Below, piece by piece: positions 22,605 through 33,600 of a stretch of 64,000 nucleotides of DNA. The stretch is taken from the NCBI GenBank assembly GCA_037176885.1, contig JAWWNJ010000021.1:1736001-1800000 (forward strand), read 5' to 3'. Below the pieces are notes generated by a model, which searched no databases, had not been told where the DNA came from, and saw nothing but the letters and a program-made list of their open reading frames with translations. This DNA comes from Favolaschia claudopus. Lineage: Eukaryota > Basidiomycota > Agaricomycetes > Agaricales > Mycenaceae. Position 1 is the first letter of the stretch; each line of letters starts with the position of its first letter. The position numbers and the translations under genes are program-made.

Positions 22605-24938
22605 AAGTAGAAGATGCTCAATACGGCGGCCGTCCGGGACACAGCACACATCAAGCTGTAGATGGGTATATCCACCGTGTTCGCTCGCGAGTCGCAGCTA
22701 GACATTGGTAACACTGTTTCGACGTTGTTTTACGACCTCAAAGGTGCTTTTAACCGCATCTCGCATCGGGTCGTGGTCGACCCTTGGCTTCCCTAGGCCG
22801 ATCATTCGCTGTTTTGCTTCGTTCCTCCACCTCCACCGCGTCACTGTGGTTATCGACGGCGTCCGCTCTGTCACCTTTGTGTGCATTGAGGAGAGTGCGC
22901 CACAGGGCTCCGCACTCTCCGTCATTGTCTTTTTCCTCACAATTAATCGGCTCCTTCGTCGACTCAAGGACATAGGTGTCTTTCTGAGCTGGCGTTATGG
23001 CTTTGTTGACGATACAAATTTCAGCACTGCGAGCAGGTCACCGTTCCAGAATTGTGTCGCCCTTAACGAAGCCGCCAAGATCGCAGTCCGATGGGCAGGG
23101 GAAGATGAAGCGACCTTCGAGAGCTCGAAGACAGAACTCATACACCACTCACCGGGAAACGTCGACCTCTCAGCATACACCATCGAATTCGACGGAGTCA
23201 CCATTCAGCCCGCGGACGCTGTCAAATGGGTGGGCGTCTGGATCGACTCCAAGCTCACTGGCTCGGTCCACATCAAAGTTCGTGCCGCATCTGCAGCTAG
23301 GTCGCTCAACGCCTCCGTTGCCCTCGCTCACGCGGTATGGGGAGTGAAGCCGCTGATGATCCGGGACTTGGCGCGTTCGGTCGTCTTCCCCCCAGCCGAC
23401 TATGGGGTCAGTTCGTTCTTTCCTCTCCATCCTTCCGCCTTCAAACCGCTTGATGCTATTAACAAATGTGTCGCGAAATGCATAACGGGTGGATATCGTA
23501 CCGCAGCCCGATCAGCGTTAGAGAAGGAGGCCGCTATTCTTCCCGCCTCGCTTAACTTCTCCATCGACTAGCGGGTTACCTTTCCCTCCCCCCCTCACAC
23601 GGTGTCATCCCACTCGTTAACGACGCGATTCGACGATCACGCAGGCATCTACACCGGGCTTCACCTCTCCACTGCGTTGAATGTCTTCCTACCGTTCGAT
23701 GGCCTGAAGATGTTCCCGCACGCGGATCCCGACTCCCTAGACGGCTTGTCAACCTCCCCACGGAAGTTACGACAGTTCCGAGCGCAGACTTTGACAAGGC
23801 CTGCGGCGCCCGTGGAAAGCGAGGGGGGGTGGTCACCGAGCTTGACGCCCGTGGTCTACCTCCGCCTCAAGGCAGAAGGCAACTGACTGTGACTACTCCC
23901 CCTGTGACTTCCGACGCTAATGCGCTTCTGTTGGGCATGGAACGGATTGTTCCAACTTATTCACCGCCGTGGATAGACCCGCTCCCCGTCACCACTATCA
24001 TCCCGTCCAAGTCCGACGCCGTTTCCGTCCTCAAGAATCTGCTAAGTGACGAGCTGTTTGCAGAGGCTACATGGTTTACTGATGGGTCGTTGCTGGCCGG
24101 TGCGGCGGGGGGAGCTGCTGTCCTCATGCTCGGAGAAGCAGTAAGTGAACGAATCTTACTTCCTCTGGGTAGTGGGCAGGTCGCAGAAGGAGAAATGGAG
24201 GGGCTTTTGCGCGCTACGGAACGCGCATTGATCAGGGGATCAAATCAGATTCTTGTCGTCTCGGATTCACAGGCTGCCCTACAAGGTATTCAGTCAACTT
24301 GACCACGCGCAGGACAACCCCGGGCGATACTATACGACAAGATTGTCCGCTCCGCCATGGATCATTCCCCAGCACTCCGTATCACAAACCTCTGGACGCC
24401 TGCTCACATCGGTACGGCTGGTAACGAGTTCGCCGACGACGCTGCAAAGGCAGCTACTTTGCTTACACCCCCCGCCACCCTCCCTGTCTCTCTCACCTCC
24501 TGCAGACGCGCAATCAACACCCTCATTCTCGAACGCTGGGGCCACGACTGGGCGACTTCCTCCTTGGGCCGCGGGCTTCGAGGAATCGATGACGCTGTAC
24601 CGTCCCTCATTCTCCGTTCTCCATACACCTCGTCTCTCCCTCGCGCTGACATATCCCTTATCAGTCAGCTACGAATCGACTTTTCCGCCCTCAACGCTCA
24701 TCGATTCCGCTGTCGCCTAACATCGTCGCCTGCGTGCGAATTTTGCCACGCCTCGCGAGAAACAAGAACTCATTTCCTCCTCCACTGTCCCGCATGGTCG
24801 CAATTCCGTCCTCCTCTACAACTTGCTTCCTTTGCGGCTGGGATCTTGGGTGCTGCTGATGTTCGCACCCTTCTCAATCACCCCAAACTCGTCAAACCCG
24901 TGGCCGAGTTCATACGACTATCGGGACGATTCCAATAA
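22605..24938 (+). pseudogene. LINE (non-LTR retrotransposon) fragment: reverse transcriptase plus RNase H
   Basis: Begins inside the reverse transcriptase: YDLKGAFNRISH, then a frame with APQGSALS and FVDDTNF (the catalytic box, usually xADD). Downstream is an RNase H domain with FTDGS, EGEMEGLL and VVSDSQAAL, then a frame change and TPAHIGTAGNEFADDAAK. A terminal CEFC-x-H-x-C zinc knuckle follows. At least three frame changes or stops (near 22,790, 23,570-23,830 and 24,300) break the ORF. The endonuclease and ORF1 are absent, so the copy is 5'-truncated, as usual for target-primed insertion. No clear poly(A) tail was found after 24,938. Confidence 0.85.
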
Positions 24939-26523
24939 AGTTATGTCTGTCTCAAACTCTTTTCTCTCCTTTCTCTCCTCTCCCTCTCCTTCATTACCTT
25001 ACTGTACGTACAATAATAATAGTGACCTCTCCTCCATATACTTAGATAGCTCAAATCGTAGAATATTCAAGCACGCATAGTTATTCCTCCCTCACAACCT
25101 CAACTATGTAGTTATCATACGCAACCTGTTTCCATAACCGTCTTACACCTCTTACTTACATTTACTTTTTTATACTCGCACCATTCCCGAACCAAAGTAG
25201 CTTACCATGTAGATCCCTAGGACTGGTCTCTCCAGTCAGTACTGCCGCGTAGCCCTTATGGCCAGGTACGGCGTAAATAGAACTCAAGTCAAGATGGTAG
25301 GCCAGAACCAGAGATCTGAGGCGTCTTGCGGGGTTCAATCAGTCATACCTACACATTGACAAAAGACATTGCAAATGGGAGTAGATTCACCACTGAGTTC
25401 AATGAGGTTGGTGGGCTTTTAAGCAGGGAATTGCACTGACAAGTTGGCCATTTTTAGCAAGGGTACGCCGGTGTCTAAACCGGCGACCTAGGGCTGGTTA
25501 GTTAGTCCGGCTGTCAGGCCCCCCCATTTATTGTGCCCGAACACGCTCCGGCGGCTTGTTGGAACTTAGAACAAGTGTAAAGAATGTCTGCCATTGCTGT
25601 TCAGCTCTTGGTGCGCTCGGCCCAAGCTCGGACGGTATGTGGCTATGTTTGGCGATTCATCAAATGAAACTTAGTCTCTCTAGACAGACGCTTCAATTCT
25701 TCTTAGCTCACAAGTTCGCTGAATTAAAGTCTGTTGGTTACCGCGTCAATTACCCGGCAGCCTGCCTTACGACGTCATCAGGTATAAGAAATTCAAGACT
25801 ACATATGTCTATTCATATACGAATCAGGCTATTTTCTTTCCGTCCAAGTTTCTCAAGCAAATAGCCTCGGAATATATGGCCTGACTAGGGAGACTATGTC
25901 TATTCGGGTTTACGTACATATGCCCCGGTCACTACCTATGATACTAGGTTTAACATTGATAACCCGAATTTCGGCCTCTCTATTTTTCGGCACTGGTGGC
26001 GCTCTGGCGGCTTCAAAAACCAAGATTTTTTTCTGAAAATGCGCGCAAACGCTTAGTTTAGAGAAGCTGCGTCGCCCTATCTAGTCAAAACCTCTGTCAG
26101 ATGGCTGGTTCGCGAAATAGACCTCTCAGATTTACTCTATTAGGGCAAAGTCACTCCTTCTTGTCCCCCTCTCCTCAACCTATCTTGTCCAACAGTCCAG
26201 CCTCTCCGTCCCTCGTCCGCTCTCTCCTTCCGCGGGGAGTTTCTCTATTCTCGGCTTTCTTGGCCAAGAGCCCGCAGCCGTCTTCTGGTTCTCCGTAACT
26301 GGCTGCCGGGGCACCCTCTGTGCCTCTCTCATTCTCTTCTGCCTTGCATGAGGAGCTCTCTGAACCACACCCCAACCCGCTCCTTCCCTGCGGCACATCT
26401 TTACTGCCCGCATTTATGCTCAGAGCCCTCCTACCCCACCAACCACCCCAACTCCCCTACAAGCTGACCCCACAACGCCTTCTCGTCCCCTGACTTACTC
26501 GCTGCTATCGCCTTTATGTCTCA
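24939..26523. other. unassigned sequence after the LINE
   Basis: No gene recognised. A small palindrome GCCGGTGTCTAAACCGGC lies near 25,470, and a fragment resembling the TGGTGCGCTCGGCC MITE end occurs at 25,610. Confidence 0.4.
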
Positions 26524-26853
26524 ATGATTCTTCTCCCCCCTCTCTGTCCTCCACCCTCGTTGGTTCTCCGATCAAGCCAGAAAAGAACTGCCACTGAGGC
26601 GAATCTCCCACCTCCTACGTGTCAATTGAATCGATTACGCGGGGGAGCAGGAGAAGAGGATGAAGAGGAGGAGGAGGAGGAGGAAGATGACAACGACAAT
26701 GAGCAGGATGGGGATTACGTTGATGGGCAAGCTGCTGGCAAGAAGAAATCTAATTGCGACAAACGCAGTGGGGGCCGCAAGCGGAAGAGTAAAAGCAGTC
26801 GGAGGCAGAAGATAGCAGTCCGAGGGGCACGGAGTTCACCAATCAACTCATAA
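26524..26853 (+). CDS. hypothetical acidic/basic low-complexity ORF
   Basis: A 109-codon frame with a run of Glu/Asp (about residues 44-58) followed by a Lys/Arg/Ser-rich tail. This composition is common in nuclear proteins but also arises by chance from GAGGAGGA repeats such as 26,660-26,700. I recognise no domain, and the start codon is not supported by anything else. It may be a fragment. Confidence 0.25.
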   Translation: MILLPPLCPPPSLVLRSSQKRTATEANLPPPTCQLNRLRGGAGEEDEEEEEEEEDDNDNEQDGDYVDGQAAGKKKSNCDKRSGGRKRKSKSSRRQKIAVRGARSSPINS

Positions 26854-26910
26854 AGCGCCATTCGGGCCCGAGTGTATTAAAATAGGCATTTTCAGTGTCA
26901 AGCATGCCTC

Positions 26911-28750
26911 ATGGTCATCACTCGAAGTGCTAAAAGATCGAAATCTATTATTGCGTGGCTACCCAACGAGGTTCTGTTCTCAGTGGTTGCCCATGCCGCG
27001 CAATCGGATCTTCTGTCACTCTGCCTGACCTCTCATCTTATGCGAAACATAGCAAGGCGGTTTCTGTATTGCGAGGTGCTCATAGACACCGTGAAGCAGC
27101 TTAAGCTCTTTGTGAGAGGAGGAGCGAAGCGAAAATTTATTCCTTTGCTGTCTCTTGTGCGCAAGTTTGGCTTGAACCAAAATCTCAGACTGTATGCTCA
27201 ATTTTCAACATCATATCAGGTGTGATGCTGATACAGTGGCGGCAAAATCTGATGTCACCCCCAAAAAAGGAAATTTTCATCAAACCGCCTCTAATCTGCC
27301 CTTGCCATCGCCGTCCGGGGGCGACAAGGGCACAGATCCATTCGCACGGCAAATACACTGCCTGTGGAAGCACGATTGAGAAAGATAGGTCCATTCATTG
27401 AGGAGAACTGGGCCAAAGATGGTTGGAAAGTCTTGCCCAAAAAGTGTCAATTTTCGAGGTATCCTAAGATGGAAAAAGGTGCATAAGTTTCAAATGTATG
27501 TTGAATGCACTCTGAAAGGTCCGACCACAGAAAAGAGAAGAAAACGGGTTAAATTCATGAGAATTTCCTTTTTGGGGGGTGGCATCAGATTTTGCCGCCA
27601 CTGTAACACGCAGAGGAGAGGCCTCCCTTACCTCGACCGTAACGAAAATGATCAATTTAAGTCTATATCTGGCCAAACCAGTTCAGCTCCACAAGCTGTT
27701 GCGAGAGGGAATCTTTTCCGACCTACTCACCTTTCGCTACATCGTACAGCCGGCAACGGCATCCGAATTCCTCTCCTTCCTTGACAAGCATTCTACAATC
27801 GACACTCTTACGTTTGCATCGGAGTGTCCCAGTCCCATACATTTTCCAGAACGACCATCATTGCCTTCTTTGCGTGTATACGAAGGTCCCAGCTGGGGCC
27901 TTTCTATGTTTGATGCGCCTACCTCCGTTTCACTCATGTGGTATACAGATGCCACAGACCCTGATTGCTGTTTGGCACGATTGAAGAAAGCGAGGGGTCT
28001 GGAAGTGATTAGAGCCTTTGCGGTAGCTGCTGGCGGCTAATTTTTCTCACGACCCACTAAGCACCGGGTCTCAAGTAAGCCACCCTGAGCAGCTGTTATG
28101 AAGGACATCTCAAGGTGGCTAACTTGGCCCAGTAGCATCAGCAGTCGTTGTGTGGTACGAGCCGCCAGTTCGTGTGGCGGCTCACCGCAAAGGCTCTATT
28201 GTCATCCTCACAGTCAGCCATACTCCAAGGGCGGAGGACATTTTAGCAGAAGTGTCCAGACATCTACCACACGTGAGGGTGCTTCGACTCCGGAGCTCTG
28301 TTGCAAAGAGTGCTGGTCTCTCAACGGTAAACTAGTTTATATTTTGTTTTACCAAGATCGCGTATGACTCTTTGTTAAAATAGGGGGAGGCAACCGAAAT
28401 AGCGAGCCACCTTCGAAGATTCACTGCACTTCGCCTCCTGGAGTTTCCCGCGATAGACTACAACACGGAGTTCAGGCTTGATTACGACAGGCAAGCACTC
28501 ACGCTATGGCAAGACGTTTGTAAAACCATTTCTTCAGTCATCCTTAGTATGTGTTGACGCCAAATTTCTTGCCGAAATCTCCTCCAGCACTTAACATTCG
28601 CACAGACAGTATTTGCTGGGAGAAGAGCTGCGGAGAGTGGCATTGCGAAAGTAAGGGTATCACACAGCTGATCAAGCTGATGCAGACTGGCGCACTAGGC
28701 CCTACTTTTGTTTTCGTACCTAGTGGGCAGGGTGCGAGGGTTGAGAGCAC
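26911..28750 (+). CDS. F-box-like protein, multi-exon, probably decaying
   Basis: The first exon (from Met at 26911) has an F-box pattern, LPNEVLFSVVAHAAQSDLLS-x-L, followed by HLMRNIARRFLY, as in the large F-box families of mushroom-forming fungi that recruit substrates to SCF ubiquitin ligases. Leucine-rich exons follow: LYLAKPVQLHKLLREG to AVAAGG (to 28,040), an ILTVSHTPRAEDILAEVSRHLPH segment near 28,200-28,300, and a HLRRFTALRLLEFP segment at 28,390-28,540. GT-AG junctions can be placed around most of them, but I could not fix a complete uninterrupted frame. A 370-bp MITE lies between exons 1 and 2 (27234-27603). The gene could be functional or a pseudogene. Confidence 0.5.
27234..27603 (+). 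mobile_element. 370-bp Tc1-type MITE in an F-box gene intron
   Basis: TIRs CAGTGGCGGCAAAATCTGAT extend inward about 40 bp with few differences. TA flanks at 27232-27233 and 27604-27605. With the element removed, the remaining sequence looks like a normal intron of about 70 nt (GTGATG donor near 27,222; AAG acceptor near 27,661). Confidence 0.85.
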
Positions 28751-29453
28751 ATGAAACTTGGACCGGCAACCGTCGATTCTGGTTCCTGTGATGAAGGGAC
28801 AGGCGAGGGTTACCAATTACTCAATCAAGGTGGCGGTGACCTCGTTTCGGAAAAAAATCGATTCCTCAATGTCTAGATAGATTAACGACTACAGATAGAT
28901 TAACGTTGTCTCTCCACATGCATGGAGTCTATGTGCGTGAAAAAGATTGAATTCGGGCAATAATTCGGATTGCCATCGTGGGAAAAGTTGGCTGATCTGA
29001 ACTTCGCTATTTTGGAAGATGATTTTATCAAGATTTTATTACCATACAGTAGAGCTTATTGGCAACCGGTAAATAGATTTACCAGTGAAAAGTTGAGCAT
29101 CAATTGAAAACTGTAAGCTCCACAAGTGATAGATGCCTGTTACGAGCAACACCACTGGTAAAAACTTTCGCTCCACAGATGAGAAGTGATTGACGTTTGG
29201 GTAGGGTAAAATCTCACTTTTCACGGTTTGCCAATGAGCTCTAGTCGAAGACTTTTCTCGTTGGTCTATATGGTCTATGAGAATAGTAAGTATCCCTGAC
29301 CGGGGGCCTGTAAGTATCATCTATAGAAGGCACATCATCCTCATCAGATCAAAATGAAAATACCTCTGCCTGGATATCGTCCGACTGATTCAAACTCGCG
29401 CTCTCAAAACCCATGGATGGCAGAGGAGCTGGGTAGCAGTGTATCTGTTAGTT
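28751..29453. other. unassigned sequence
   Basis: No gene, repeat or element end that I can support. Confidence 0.35.
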
Positions 29454-29834
29454 TCACTCTTGCAAAGCAGATATCTGACGAGGTCTTTGGCTGGCAAGTA
29501 TCAATGTCGCCATCCCTTCTACCACCAGGTTCTTGAAGTTCTTCAACATACCGGACTCCGTGATGTCATCCCACCATGTGCTTGACAAATCACACCCTCG
29601 TTTGATGCTCGCTTCGAGAGACGCGAGATCATCGCCCTGAAATGGCTGGCAACCTGATAACATAATGTAGAGGACGCATCCAAGTGCCCACATATCCGCT
29701 GCTCGGCCGTAGACTTTCCTTCGAGAACAGCCTGACGCTTCATATCTACTTAGGACATTGACGTGTTCTGGCATACTAACACTCACACTGCTTCCCGAAA
29801 AATCCTTGGTCTTGCGTATTCGTTTGACTATCAA
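29454..29834 (-). pseudogene. Ser/Thr protein kinase C-lobe fragment
   Basis: The minus-strand frame contains YGRAADMWALGCVLYIMLSGCQPFQGDD, which is kinase subdomain IX (D-x-W-x-xG) with the following xPF, and then an IKRGCDLSSTWWDDIT segment. This resembles CAMK-group kinases such as Chk2/Rad53 types. The N-lobe, catalytic loop and a clear DFG are missing; the upstream KTKDFSG may be a degenerate trace. No flanking exons were found within the window, so I read it as a captured or decayed fragment. Confidence 0.6.
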
Positions 29835-31372
29835 TCTTTCATGAGCGCCATTTTTGGAAGATAATTGGGAAGGATGATAAGCACCTGCAACTTGTTCCCC
29901 CTTATCGGCACGCTTTTGACTAGAATCTCTTGACTGAGCTGTGGGATAAATCCCTGCAGTGTTGGGTACTCTGAGGTCTTGAGTTTTCTAACTGTCTCCA
30001 AATTGCTGTAGCTGTGAGATCCTGAGGTCGTTTACTCGAGTAACGGCTGAGCTGTGGTTTCTGTGAGGCATTTGGATTCAGTGTGGGTTACATCACTTTG
30101 GATTTACACGACCGAGCTGTGGCGGCCTGAGGTCCTTTGTGGCTGAGCTGTGGATTAGGCTGAAGTCCTCTGTTTATTCCTCTGTTGGACTCCCACTGCG
30201 AGGTCAAGCACCGGCTTAAGTCCAATCTGGGTTGTGTAGCAGTTAGTAGTCAGGATTACCCCAAATAAATTGGATTTTGGATTATTTGCACTTTGCACTG
30301 GCAGAATTGTCTAAGTCGTTCACTGATATTAACGGCGATACGCCGGACCCACCTCCCCGAACACACACACACGGCATTTGGAGTTCTTGGTAGTTGTATT
30401 TGTATTGGTTTGGAGGACAGACTTTATCTCTACTCTTTTCTGGTCAGATTTCACTGCTGCACCCTGGTGCATCGTTATACTTCCAAGATACTTTTCACTT
30501 AGTATAAATACTCTGTTGTAGTTAGCAATATATTGTCTTATCCTCGCTCTTTTGTGTATCAATAATTCCCTACCATCTACTTGTAGATCGCCCGATAAAA
30601 AAAAAAAAAAAAATCGGATTTTCCCTACACCTAGAAAAATTGAATGGACGCTCATCAAAAAACCTGTCAAAGTACCATGAAAGTACCTGAAAAATAAAGT
30701 CAGTTCGCACTTCAGTTGGATGGAATTGCTCCCGATTTGAGCTCGCATCGGAAAGTTCAATGGCACAAAGGAATTGATTGATAAACATTCAACCAGGCCC
30801 ACGCGCAAAGATGTAAAGCAATCTCGGGATCTCCTACTACAGCACCCGTCTGGTAAGAGCGGACAATGACACGACGATATCAGAATATAAACCGAGGTGG
30901 CTGGAAGCCAGTAGAGCTCTATCTGTCAGGGGAACTCCCTCTTTTGGCACTACACAGCCACCTATGACGCAGGCCTCCTGCAGATTTCCCGTCAAATCCC
31001 CAAAGCCCTATGTCATCGTGGAGTAAGGCATGTGACTTGGCCCGGGATCATTGCCGATTGCTCCGAGCTTGTGGGAACTAGTTACTATGGCTCCATTCGG
31101 TTGCGTCACTTCGGAGCACTTGACGTCACTTAAGAGTATTTCTCACCAAAAGTTCGGCGTGGAATTTTTCCCAAGTGCTCCAAAGTGACGCTAAGACACG
31201 ACAGCCGAATGGAGCCTATATGTTTACTGCACCTAAGAATAGACTCGCAAAACCAAATAAACCAGTCTTACCAGCCGCCAAACGAGCCGCCAGACAGAGC
31301 CGCTCCAATCCGCATGCCATTAGAGCCGCCAGGTGGCTTCTGGCGGCTCACCGCAAACTCTCTATTGACTTG
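29835..31372. other. mosaic of short repeats
   Basis: Contains degenerate CTGAGCTGTGG / CTGAGGTC repeats (about 29,935-30,170), an empty insertion site at 30205-30249 (see findings), an A-run at about 30,597-30,613 and a GAGCCGCCAG inverted-repeat cluster at 31,270-31,370. No gene is supported. Confidence 0.4.
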
Positions 31373-31529
31373 TTGTGATCCCGTTCGACCGTTTATATCG
31401 GTGAGAAGCAGAACGGGTTTCTCAGCGCTAGGACTACAGACTGCCATTGTTTCCCAAAGTTGTTGAATTGGCTCAACGTCGGTCCAACCTTGCCATCGAG
31501 ATGTTTCCGGAGGAATATATGCGCCAACG

Positions 31530-31684
31530 TGTTGAAGTGTGTTGTCGTCCAGCCGAGACGGTCCGTAGATCCGCGTTCAACACGCGATAACCTCATGTAA
31601 ATTAGTGATACAGATCATCAATTCTTTTGCTTTTTGCTCTCATCCCGCCTCTGCGCGTCGCTGCCCCGGAGTCGATATCCAACA
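31530..31684 (+). repeat. 5' LTR of gag-only Copia element
   Basis: 155 bp, TG...CA ends. It differs from the 3' LTR at about two positions (TAGATC/TAAATC and GTTCAAC/GTTTAAC), indicating a young insertion. Confidence 0.92.
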
Positions 31685-31822
31685 GGTTATGGGCCTATAG
31701 CTCGCTACCTCTTGAAGATCTATCCAGGACTTCTTGTTAATTGCTCGCTGTCACGATCAGCACCCGGTTTTTGCACCAATCTCTTTGTCTATCTTTCACT
31801 GCATCTCGGATTCGCGTCGACC

Positions 31823-33134
31823 ATGGTTAAACCATCGGATATCTCGAAACTTGAAGGCGCGGAGAATTTTTTGGACTTGGAAGGCTGATGCCTCGTCTTT
31901 GTTGTTGACTGAAGGTCTTTGGGATGCGGTCGATCCCCTGGTTAATGTTCCAAACGGTGCCGTACAGTTGCGCACTTGGTCCCGAAACAATGCTAAAGCT
32001 CATGGGATGCTCTATCTCACCCTGAGCCAGAGCGTGAAGGAAAAGATCAATAATGCCAGCCTTGGTGTTAACGGTCGTTTGCTTTGGGCCACTTTGGATT
32101 CGTACTACACCACCGCCGATCCCGCTACTCGCTCCACCTTGATGTCCAAGTTCCATGGGGTCTCCCACAATGTCATGCAGCCCGCCGATACGTTTCTCCA
32201 GGCCGTCGTCACTGCCGAGAACCGTCTCACCGCCATTGCTGCGACCCTGCCGGCTCACATGGTTCAGGATAAAATCCTGAGCGGTCTTTCCTCCGCGTAT
32301 TCACCCATCATCACTATCCTGCAGCACGAGTCCCCCCAGCGTGATGTCCAGTCCATGATCAATGCCATCAATGCTTGGGAACGCTCTGATCTTCAGCGTT
32401 CTGATTCGCTTATCCAGGCTGCTCGGAACACCTTCGCAGCCTATAATCCGAATCACGGGGGTGAAGATATTGTTGCTGAAGCTCATCTCGCTCGCAATCG
32501 GACCCAGCGTACCTCATCCGGAAAACCCTATTCCCACTCCCACTCGCATTCTACCTCTAACGACAAATTTGACTGGACCAACACGAAGAATCGCACCGAC
32601 GTCTGCTATAGATGCGGTCTTCCCGGTCATTTTGCCCAATTCTGCATTTCGATCATGCCCGACGATGTCCGCCGTCGTATTCTTCGTAATCGCGAGGACA
32701 ACGCCCAGGTTGCTTCGGATGCTCGGGAATCGGACTCGGAAACTGTTGCCTTTGCCGCCACTGGCGAACATGCTTTCTCTGCCATGCTTGACCTCCCCAA
32801 TGAGATCAACATGGATACCTTGTCCCCGGAAGTCACTGAGGCCTTTGCGGCTGCCTACTGCCAACCCCATCCGCCTCCAGCTCTCGTTGCTAGCCTTGCT
32901 TTTTGTGAGGAGCAAGCTGCTCTTGCACACGCACAGAACTCCCCTTCCATTTCCACCAACTCTAGCCCTGCGTCCAGCCCGACTAAGAAGAAGAAGAAAA
33001 AGAAGAAGAAGTCGGCCTCGACTGGTGCGTCTGTCACTCATACAGTCGAAGAAATCGAGGCGGCGTTGGAAAGTGTCTCTCTTGCCGAAGATCCCGCGAA
33101 CGTCTCAGATGCCGGAACGGACTACACGATTTAG
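31823..33134 (+). CDS. Copia-type gag polyprotein (one frameshift)
   Basis: The best start is ATG at 31823 in good context (ACCATGG), giving MVKPSDISKLEGAENF as in Copia gags. A run of six T at 31867-31872 shifts the frame by one: with five T the protein continues as W-T-W-K and stays open to the stop at 33132-33134. The body has the UBN2-like gag fold pattern, and a CCHC knuckle CYRCGLPGHFAQFC near residues 260-274 that would bind the RNA genome. The tail is Ser-rich and contains a nine-Lys run. The frameshift may be a sequencing error, a mutation or slippage; nothing here proves programmed slippage. Confidence 0.82.
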
Positions 33135-33173
33135 GATTTTTCAGACTACGGGGGTGTCTCGTCTGCGGGGGTG

Positions 33174-33328
33174 TGTTGAAGTGTGTTGTCGTCCAGCCGA
33201 GACGGTCCGTAAATCCGCGTTTAACACGCGATAACCTCATGTAAATTAGTGATACAGATCATCAATTCTTTTGCTTTTTGCTCTCATCCCGCCTCTGCGC
33301 GTCGCTGCCCCGGAGTCGATATCCAACA
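33174..33328 (+). repeat. 3' LTR of gag-only Copia element
   Basis: 155-bp direct copy of the 5' LTR, preceded by a GCGGGGGTG polypurine-like tract. Confidence 0.92.
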
Positions 33329-33600
33329 CAACGAGCCACATTGAACCTAAATCCAGAACCAAAATATTAGGCGAGCTCAGGCGAGACTTAGTGAAATCAA
33401 TATCATCGCGAATCAGAAGTGCAATTCCGCCACCACGGCGTTCGGTTTGAAGCCTGGGTTTTCGAGGCAAGGAAATGAGCGAGAAACCTTTCGGAACGTC
33501 CGCGGGGTCTTCTTCGCCAGGTAGCATGTCCGTTTCCGCAAAAAACATGATGTCATAGGGCGCGAGAAGGCCGTGAAACTCCGGGCTTGTTAATTTCAGC

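Larger units (their letters stand above)
31530..33328 (+). mobile_element. gag-only Copia-type LTR retrotransposon (1,799 bp)
   Basis: Two 155-bp LTRs (TGTTGAAGTG...ATATCCAACA) at 31530-31684 and 33174-33328, with a perfect 5-bp target duplication CAACG at 31525-31529 and 33329-33333. Just after the 5' LTR, GGTTATGGGCC resembles the complement of an initiator Met-tRNA anticodon region, as in Copia priming (inference). A G-rich tract precedes the 3' LTR. There is no protease, integrase or reverse transcriptase, so pol must come from another element. Confidence 0.93.
31373..33600 (-). pseudogene. endonuclease/exonuclease/phosphatase (EEP) domain fragment split by a Copia element
   Basis: Reading the minus strand, 33,600-33,334 encodes SPEFHGLLAPYDIMFFAETDM and a GGIALLIRDDI segment, ending at GSMWLV. 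The frame resumes at 31,529-31,373 with GAYIPPETSRWQGW and VLLLTDINGRTG. Joined, these are the E-containing ET motif and the D-x-N motif of APE-type LINE endonucleases. The interruption is exactly the LTR element at 31530-33328 with its CAACG duplication. The domain is cut off after GRTGSQQ, and no reverse transcriptase follows, so this is a fragment of a LINE or related gene. Confidence 0.75.

Noticed and set aside
31860..31880. Programmed ribosomal frameshifting in the Copia gag
   Set aside because: A single T-run in one copy is not enough; error or mutation is simpler.
32362..33234. A 290-codon ORF overlapping the Copia gag
   Set aside because: It is the shifted frame of the gag, Leu/Pro/Arg-rich and without motifs, while the gag frame has the CCHC knuckle.
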